A DNA stretch of 8,992 bases from Candidatus Curtissbacteria bacterium (GTDB taxonomy: Bacteria > Patescibacteriota > Microgenomatia > Curtissbacterales > GWA2-41-24), in contig JAUYIQ010000104.1 of the NCBI GenBank assembly GCA_030688205.1, forward strand, positions 1 to 8,992. The letters run 5' to 3'. Below are positions 1-5,005 of this stretch, in pieces. A program made the translations under genes and the position numbers. The notes under the pieces are model-generated. The model saw only the letters and a list, made by a program, of their open reading frames with translations. It was not told where the DNA came from and ran no database searches. Within the stretch, counting starts at the first letter, position 1. Every line of letters starts with the position of its first letter.

Positions 1-737
1 AAAAACATGCCTATAAACGTATCGTAGCGCATTTTACGAATGTCTATTTTGGAAATTTTGGGGACTCCTTTGCCCATTGCTCTTATTTTATGAAATTCAA
101 CCTCTTCTTCGACTTCTTCACCCGCCTGCCAGAAAAATAAATATGGAGAGATAGTAGTTCCAAGAATTGCAATCACATTCAGAAGGTACTGCTTGGAAAA
201 AGTAAGATTGGGAATTACTGTTGAAAGTAAGACTTGAGACCACTGTTGTTTGACAATAAAAACTGTAATTACATAAGCAAAAAGGGAAAACGTGAGATAT
301 TTTAAAAATCTTGCGTAGACTTTGTAAGAAATAAATATTTCCAGAACAAGTGTCAAAAATGCCATCGGGATTAACCAAAAAATGAACGGTAAACCTAATA
401 GAAGCTGGCCTGCTGAGGCCATTGCCCCAAGATCCGCACCTATGTTTACTGTGTTTGCAACAAATAAAAGGCTGACTGCAAAGTAAAGAATTGGTTTTGT
501 GTAGTGAATTCTGATAACACCTGAAAGCCCTTTTCCGGTAACCATGCCAATCCTACCGCACATTTCCTGGATAACAGCCATGAAAGGAAAGGAAAAAGGT
601 GCAGTCCAAAGCTGAGAATATCCAAATTGAGCTCCGGTTTGAGAATATGTAGCTATTCCGGAAGGATCATCATCGGAAGCACCGGTTATAAAACCCGGAC
701 CAAGCTTTGAGAAGATTTTTTTAAGTTTGTTTTGCAC
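1..737 (-). CDS. NRAMP-family divalent metal transporter (partial, 3' end off window)
   Basis: This is the N-terminal 245 residues of an SLC11/NRAMP-type proton-coupled metal importer of the cytoplasmic membrane. The frame is open from a GTG at 737 to base 1. The nearest upstream stop is the TAG at 779-777 and I see no ATG between, so GTG is the best start. It begins 17 bp inside the end of dedA, which suggests translational coupling. The first membrane helix holds LGPGFITGASDDDPSG (residues 12-27), the NRAMP TM1 signature in its DDDPSG variant. The helix-6 motif reads GTTISPYLFFWQ (about 193-204), followed by an acidic GEEVEEEVE stretch. Classical NRAMPs have DPGN and MPH at these two sites. 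Here Asn is replaced by Gly and Met by Ser, so two usual metal ligands are absent. Family membership is secure. The transported ion (Mn, Mg or other) cannot be read from the sequence. About 150-170 C-terminal residues are missing by comparison with typical family length. Confidence 0.88.
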   Translation of the reverse strand, partial: MQNKLKKIFSKLGPGFITGASDDDPSGIATYSQTGAQFGYSQLWTAPFSFPFMAVIQEMCGRIGMVTGKGLSGVIRIHYTKPILYFAVSLLFVANTVNIGADLGAMASAGQLLLGLPFIFWLIPMAFLTLVLEIFISYKVYARFLKYLTFSLFAYVITVFIVKQQWSQVLLSTVIPNLTFSKQYLLNVIAILGTTISPYLFFWQAGEEVEEEVEFHKIRAMGKGVPKISKIDIRKMRYDTFIGMF

Positions 738-1365
738 TAACTTTTCTTTTGCGGAGTTTGTGGTAAATGTATGCTCCTAATACGATTATAGTTATAAGAA
801 CAATTACTATGTCAAACTTTCTAAAATATGGCCGGATTACTTCCCAGTTTTCGCCCAGTTTTACACCGATGTATGTAAGCAGACCAGACCAAATTAATGA
901 ACCGAAAAAAGTCAAAATACTAAATTTAATAAAGGGCAGTTTCGAGATTCCGGCAGGCAGTGAAATAATCGTTCTTAATGCTGGTAGAACTCTTGCTATT
1001 GCTGAGACCCACTGGCCGTGTTTTCGAAATAGATTTACAGCATAATCAAATTCCTCTTCTGTTAAAAGAATGAATTTCCCATAGTTTCTTACTAATTTTT
1101 TAACTAATCTTTCGTGACCCCAGTATCCCAAAGCATATGCGATCCATGAACCGAAAAGATTTCCTAATGCTCCAATAACTATTACTGTCAGTAAGTCAAA
1201 CCTGCCTTGGGAAACAAGAAATCCGGAAAAGGGCATTATTACTTCCGAGGGAATAGGGATGAGTGCTGATTCAAGTGCCATTAGAACAAAAATTCCCGGG
1301 TAACCAAGAGTAGAGATAACTCCCATGACCCAAAAGACGATAGATTCAAGAATTGATTCGTTCAT
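721..1365 (-). CDS. DedA/VTT-family integral membrane protein
   Basis: This 214-residue protein belongs to the DedA (SNARE-associated/VTT domain) family. Known members flip lipid carriers such as undecaprenyl phosphate or phospholipids across the cytoplasmic membrane; the exact substrate here is inferred at best. Family landmarks are the acidic re-entrant segment LESALIPIPSE (residues 31-41), the helix GALGNLFGSWIAYALGYWG (65-83), and the arginine-containing second re-entrant segment ARVLPALRTIISLPAGIS (124-141, Arg125 and Arg131). Two further hydrophobic helices lie near 146-168 and 184-203, and the tail KLRKRK is basic, so it probably faces the cytoplasm. I chose the ATG at 1365. A TTG at 1377 extends the frame by four codons, but those codons lie partly in a heptamer repeat array. 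No Shine-Dalgarno sequence is visible before either start. The gene is divergent from rsmI, and its end overlaps the start of the NRAMP gene. Confidence 0.9.
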   Translation of the reverse strand: MNESILESIVFWVMGVISTLGYPGIFVLMALESALIPIPSEVIMPFSGFLVSQGRFDLLTVIVIGALGNLFGSWIAYALGYWGHERLVKKLVRNYGKFILLTEEEFDYAVNLFRKHGQWVSAIARVLPALRTIISLPAGISKLPFIKFSILTFFGSLIWSGLLTYIGVKLGENWEVIRPYFRKFDIVIVLITIIVLGAYIYHKLRKRKVSAKQT

Positions 1366-1370
1366 AATTT

Positions 1371-1398
1371 GTATCAAGTATCATGTATCAAGTATCAT
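1371..1398. repeat. Heptamer tandem array, 4 copies, dedA/rsmI divergent gap
   Basis: Plus-strand units are GTATCAA, GTATCAT, GTATCAA, GTATCAT: four perfect-length copies with only the last base alternating. The array fills 28 of the 44 bp between the divergent starts of dedA (1365) and rsmI (1410). Read on the minus strand each unit contains TGA, so the array stops all three minus frames. The plus strand has no stop in it, which is why the rsmI frame stays open upstream to a spurious ATG at 1383. Any promoters for the two genes inside this gap would have to overlap the array; TATCAT is one base from a -10 consensus, but this is not evidence of use. Confidence 0.92.
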
Positions 1399-1409
1399 GC
1401 AACCTGAAT

Positions 1410-2084
1410 ATGGCAGGCGTTCTGTATATAGTAGCAACTCCGATAGGTAATTTGAAAGACATCACTTTGAGAGCAATTGAAATCTTAAGACGTGCAGATT
1501 ACGTTTTGTGTGAGGACACGCGGGTGACCGGTAAACTGTTACACGAATACGAGATAGATAGCAGGATTGTGCCTTTCAATGAGTTCAATGAAGAGAAACG
1601 GATTATACCGATTATTGCTGATTTAACCGATGGAAATAACATTGCTTTAGTGTCGGATGCAGGAACCCCGCTCGTTTCGGATCCGGGATTTAAGTTGGTA
1701 AGAGAGTCGGTTGCCCGCGGGATAAAGGTCGAATCTATCCCTGGCCCATCTGCTGCAATTTCTGCTCTTGTTGTTTCCGGACTTCCCACGGATAAGTTCT
1801 TGTTTGTTGGCTATTTACCAAAAAAAGAAGGGAAAAGGAGTGAACTTTTAGGAAATGTCAAAAAATCGCTTGAATTAGTTAAGTCGACAGTAATTATCTA
1901 CGAGTCCCCATATAGATTAATTAAATCTCTTAGAGCAATTTGTGATATTTTTGGAGATATCGATATTGTTATTTGCAGAGAGCTTACAAAAATGCACGAA
2001 GAAGTTCGCCGGGAAAAAGTTTCAGAATTAATTGAGTATTTTTCCAAAATTTCTCCTAAGGGTGAGTTTGTTGTTCTAGTCTAA
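1410..2084 (+). CDS. rsmI: 16S rRNA (cytidine-1402-2'-O)-methyltransferase RsmI, core-only form
   Basis: RsmI uses S-adenosylmethionine to methylate the 2'-OH of C1402 in the 30S decoding centre. The 224-residue product carries the full set of tetrapyrrole-methylase-fold motifs: TPIGNL (10-15), CEDTR (34-38), ALVSDAGTPLVSDPG (79-93), PGPSA (111-115), GYLP (134-137), YESPYRL (164-170) and CRELTK (189-194). It ends at GEFVVLV, the last strand of the core, so the C-terminal extension present in longer homologues such as the E. coli protein (about 286 residues) is missing. I chose the ATG at 1410 because MAGVLYIVATPIGNL matches the family N-terminus. The upstream ATG at 1383 would translate repeat DNA. 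The 11-base spacer before the start has no Shine-Dalgarno sequence. It is the only plus-strand gene here. Its stop TAA (2082-2084) directly abuts the stop of convergent gpmI. Confidence 0.95.
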   Translation: MAGVLYIVATPIGNLKDITLRAIEILRRADYVLCEDTRVTGKLLHEYEIDSRIVPFNEFNEEKRIIPIIADLTDGNNIALVSDAGTPLVSDPGFKLVRESVARGIKVESIPGPSAAISALVVSGLPTDKFLFVGYLPKKEGKRSELLGNVKKSLELVKSTVIIYESPYRLIKSLRAICDIFGDIDIVICRELTKMHEEVRREKVSELIEYFSKISPKGEFVVLV

Positions 2085-3686
2085 TTATTCCAGCAGATTT
2101 CTTCCTGTCATTTGGGAGGGTTTGGGGATATTCAGGATTCCCAAAATTGTAGGGGCAACATCAGCCATTAAACCCATTCTAAGCTGAACCGGTTTACCAC
2201 GAAGTTCCGGAACTGCAATTATTATTGGTGCAGGATTACCATTGTGTTCCGTATCAGGCTGGCCTGTCGTTGGATTTATCATCTGCTCGGCATTGCCATG
2301 ATCTGCAGTTATTACAACTGCACCGCCTTTCGAAAGGACAACTTTTGTAATTAAGCCAATATAAGTGTCCACTGCTTGAACAGCTTTTATTGTTGCTTCC
2401 ATATTGCCTGTATGTCCTACCATATCTGCGTTTGCAAAATTAACTACGATGAAATCATATACCAGGCTGTTAACTCGCTCTATTGCAATTTTTGCAATTT
2501 TTTGTGCAGACATTTCCGGCTTAAGGTCATAAGAAGCAACTTTTGGTGAATCTACAAGAATTCTGTCTTCTCCGGAAAAAGGAACTTCTTTGCCTCCGTT
2601 AAAAAAATAGGTCACATGAGCATATTTTTCGGTTTCTGCAATATGAAGTTGTCTTAAATCCCTTTGGCTAAATACACGGGCCAAAGGCATAAAAATTTCC
2701 TGCGGTTTAAAACAAACTGCCGAGACAGGAAGGCTTCTTTCATATTGTGTAAGTGTGGCGAAAAAAACATTTTTCTTTTTTTGTCCTCTTTCAAAAGTTG
2801 GTACAACACTACCCGATGTGGTTTTGACTGTTTTAAACTCTTCTTGGACAAATGCTTTTGTGATTTGTCTTGCTCTGTCGGGTCTGAAGTTAAAGAATAT
2901 GACACTATCCCCTTCTTTGATTGCGCCTAAGGGCTCATTTTGGTCGTTTGTTATCACCGTCGGTTCAATGAATTCATCCGTTTTGCCTGCCAAATAGGAA
3001 TCTTCGACAACCTTAAGTGCGTTTTGAGACCTTTTTTCACCTGTACCCGTTAAGCATAGATATGCTTTTTGGGTTCTGTCCCACCGGTTATCACGGTCCA
3101 TTGCATAGTATCTTCCAGAAACTGAAGCGATGATTCCTAAGTTTTCTTCTTCCAGCTTTTTTATAATTTGGGAAAGATAATTTTTCGCAGTAGTTGGTGG
3201 GCTGTCGCGGCCGTCTGTAAAAACGTGGATTTTAATTCTTTGGGCGGGGAACTGTGCGCTTTTCAACAGCGACAAAATAGCCATAAAATGATCAATGTAC
3301 GAATGCACAGAACCCGGACCCAGAAGACCCATTAAGTGAATTGTTGAGTTGTTGCTATTTGCGTGTTCGATTGCTTTGAGGAATCCTTCGTTTTCAAAAA
3401 AAGATCCGTTTGATATTGCAATATTTATTCTCAAGACGTCTTGCATGACAACTTTTCCGGCTCCTAGATTTTGATGGCCGACCTCGCTATTGCCCACTTT
3501 GCCTTCAGGCAATCCAACCTGAGCACCTGACGTTTTTATGTATGTGTGGGGGTAGGAAAACCAAAGACTGTTGAAATTTGCCGGGTTTGCTGCAGTTATT
3601 GCATTACCTTTTGTATCTGCTGCGATTCCCCAACCATCGAGGATAATAAGAACCAGTGGTTTTACTTTTGCAGTAATCTTCAACAT
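2085..3686 (-). CDS. gpmI: 2,3-bisphosphoglycerate-independent phosphoglycerate mutase
   Basis: This cytosolic, metal-dependent (usually Mn) enzyme interconverts 3- and 2-phosphoglycerate through a phosphoserine intermediate. The 533 residues contain the alkaline-phosphatase-fold set: LDGWG (Asp17), KVGNSEVGH (nucleophile Ser67), TDGRDSPP (157-164), SGRYYAMDRDNRWDR (190-204), NFRPDRARQ (266-274), ETEKYAHVTYFFNGG (351-365), DMVGHTG (421-427), ADHGN (461-465) and TEHN (479-482). The usual SDGGVHSH substrate-loop motif reads GPGSVHSY (123-130); the substrate-binding His128 is kept but its surroundings differ. The protein is about 20 residues longer than common bacterial forms, partly from residues around 285-305. 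The ATG at 3686 lies four bases beyond a heptamer array and has no Shine-Dalgarno sequence. It is the last gene of the minus-strand string, after eno and ppsA, and no terminator hairpin is seen before the abutting rsmI end. Confidence 0.96.
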   Translation of the reverse strand: MLKITAKVKPLVLIILDGWGIAADTKGNAITAANPANFNSLWFSYPHTYIKTSGAQVGLPEGKVGNSEVGHQNLGAGKVVMQDVLRINIAISNGSFFENEGFLKAIEHANSNNSTIHLMGLLGPGSVHSYIDHFMAILSLLKSAQFPAQRIKIHVFTDGRDSPPTTAKNYLSQIIKKLEEENLGIIASVSGRYYAMDRDNRWDRTQKAYLCLTGTGEKRSQNALKVVEDSYLAGKTDEFIEPTVITNDQNEPLGAIKEGDSVIFFNFRPDRARQITKAFVQEEFKTVKTTSGSVVPTFERGQKKKNVFFATLTQYERSLPVSAVCFKPQEIFMPLARVFSQRDLRQLHIAETEKYAHVTYFFNGGKEVPFSGEDRILVDSPKVASYDLKPEMSAQKIAKIAIERVNSLVYDFIVVNFANADMVGHTGNMEATIKAVQAVDTYIGLITKVVLSKGGAVVITADHGNAEQMINPTTGQPDTEHNGNPAPIIIAVPELRGKPVQLRMGLMADVAPTILGILNIPKPSQMTGRNLLE

Positions 3687-3690
3687 AAGA

Positions 3691-3725
3691 TAGTCACTAG
3701 CAACTAGCGACTAGCCACTAGAATG
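3691..3725. repeat. Heptamer tandem array, 4-5 copies, eno/gpmI gap
   Basis: Plus-strand units are TAGTCAC, TAGCAAC, TAGCGAC, TAGCCAC and a weaker fifth, TAGAATG. The pattern is TAGNNAC for the first four. The array fills most of the 44 bp between the eno stop and the gpmI start. It contains four CTAG tetramers, a palindrome that is often rare in bacterial DNA. Since CTAG reads TAG on either strand and the period is 7, all six reading frames are closed. Confidence 0.93.
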
Positions 3726-3730
3726 ATTGA

Positions 3731-4984
3731 TTACGATAGCTCATGTTCTATTTCCAATAAGCGATTGTACTTTGCAACTCTTTCACCTCTTGCTGGAGCA
3801 CCGAACTTTACATAATCTGCTTCAACACCAACTGCAAAGTCTGCAATAAAGTCATCGTTTGTTTCGCCGGATCTGTGAGAAACAATTATTTTGAATTTAT
3901 TTTCTTTTGCGAGCTTGACTACTTTTAATGCTTCTGTAATCGTACCTATTTGGTTGGGTTTGACCACTATGGAGTTACAGGCTTTTTGCGAAATAGCCTT
4001 TTGCAGTCTCTCGGGATTTGTAGCAATAAGATCATCTCCCACTATTAAAGTTTCTCCTCCAAGTTTCGTCATTAACGTTTTCCATCCATCCCAATCGTTT
4101 TCTTCTAAAGGATCCTCAAGGGATAGCAGATGATACTGTTCGTTAAGTGTAATATAAAAGTCTATAAAATCATTGGACGTAAGCGGCACCGGCTTGTCCT
4201 TTATTCTGTAAGAGCTACCTTGAAGTATGGAAGAAGCAGCAACGTCTAGGCTTAAAAAAACGTCCAGCCCTAGCCTGTAGGCTGCTTTGTTGACCGCCTC
4301 TTCTATGATTTTCAAGGCGTCCATGTTCGAATAGAGGTTCGGAGCATAACCGCCTTCGTCACCAACTAGCGTACTGGCACTATGGGATTTTAAAGTTTCT
4401 TTGAGAGAGTAATAACATTCGACACCAATTTGCAGGTTTTTGGAATAGGGATTCGCTTTGGGAGGAACCACCATGAATTCCTGAAAATCCAAATTCCCTG
4501 AGCCATGTTTGCCGCCGTTTAGGATATTAAACATAGGCGTGGGAATTGCAAATGCTTTATCTGTTTTACCTAATAACTGCGAAACATATAAATACGGGGG
4601 CTTTTTCTCAGAAGCTGCTTGAGCTTCAACTATAGCGCCTGATAGTGCCAAGGTTGTGTTGGATCCAAGCTTTGCTTTGTTGCCTGTACCGTCAATATTA
4701 ATTAAGATTCCATCTATTTGGGCTTGCTCTTTTGCATCCAAACCCATTAGTCGGGGAGCAATAACTGTAACAATTACCTCAAGGTTTTTAAGGACTCCAA
4801 GCCCTGCATATCTTGCAGGATCCCTGTCTCTTACTTCCAAAGCTTCGCTTTTGCCAACAGAAATACCCGAGGGTGGTGAGAAAATACCAATCGCCTCGTC
4901 ATCTAATTGTACGAATACTTCAATTGTCGGATGTCCTCGACTATCGAGAATTTCACGAGCAACTATTTTTTTTATTTTAGCCAC
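3731..4984 (-). CDS. eno: Enolase (phosphopyruvate hydratase)
   Basis: Enolase interconverts 2-phosphoglycerate and PEP with Mg2+ in the cytosol. The 417-residue protein retains the catalytic set: loop Ser42 in PSGIS, His160 (GGKHGSGN), Glu169 (FQEF), Glu210 (GDEGGYAPN, the general acid/base region), metal ligands Asp247, Glu290 (LEDP) and Asp317 (GDDL), catalytic Lys342 (VVKPNQIG), SHRSGET (369-375) and Lys393 (KFGAPARGER). Loop 1 reads PSGISVG instead of the usual PSGASTG, and the early SRGNPT reads SRGHPT. It is slightly short at the C-terminus (typical bacterial forms are about 430). The start is a GTG at 4984 that shares one base with the ppsA stop (TAGTG), with no Shine-Dalgarno sequence, so translation is probably coupled to ppsA. 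A degenerate heptamer array lies across this start. It is followed by gpmI, which acts on the same metabolite. Confidence 0.96.
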   Translation of the reverse strand: MAKIKKIVAREILDSRGHPTIEVFVQLDDEAIGIFSPPSGISVGKSEALEVRDRDPARYAGLGVLKNLEVIVTVIAPRLMGLDAKEQAQIDGILINIDGTGNKAKLGSNTTLALSGAIVEAQAASEKKPPYLYVSQLLGKTDKAFAIPTPMFNILNGGKHGSGNLDFQEFMVVPPKANPYSKNLQIGVECYYSLKETLKSHSASTLVGDEGGYAPNLYSNMDALKIIEEAVNKAAYRLGLDVFLSLDVAASSILQGSSYRIKDKPVPLTSNDFIDFYITLNEQYHLLSLEDPLEENDWDGWKTLMTKLGGETLIVGDDLIATNPERLQKAISQKACNSIVVKPNQIGTITEALKVVKLAKENKFKIIVSHRSGETNDDFIADFAVGVEADYVKFGAPARGERVAKYNRLLEIEHELS

Positions 4985-5005
4985 TAGGTTTTAGTTATTA
5001 ATTTG
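4978..5005. repeat. Probable decayed heptamer array across the ppsA/eno overlap
   Basis: In 7-bp register the plus strand reads TAGCCAC, TAGGTTT, TAGTTAT, TAATTTG. The 10-mer TAGCCACTAG (4978-4987) is identical to 3712-3721 in the eno/gpmI array. The stretch encodes the last residues of PpsA, its stop codon and the GTG start of eno. Stops occur in all three frames on each strand. The copies are much less alike than in the other arrays, so this may be a relic or partly chance. Confidence 0.5.

Noticed and set aside
118..378. Minus-strand open frame of 86 codons
   Set aside because: It lies inside the NRAMP gene in another frame. The NRAMP frame gives recognisable TM1 and TM6 motifs across the whole stretch, and this frame gives nothing.
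1366..1377. TTG at 1377 as the start of dedA
   Set aside because: The extra codons overlap repeat DNA, there is no ribosome site, and an ATG follows four codons later.
1383..1409. Upstream ATG as the start of rsmI
   Set aside because: It would add nine residues encoded mostly by the heptamer repeat. The family N-terminus begins at the ATG at 1410.
2664..2997. Plus-strand open frames inside gpmI, and similar frames inside eno, ppsA and holA
   Set aside because: They are antisense shadows of strongly conserved genes and show no recognisable protein features.
3691..3725. Heptamer arrays as CRISPR or protein-coding repeats
   Set aside because: Units are 7 bp with no spacers and they contain stops in all frames, so neither fits.
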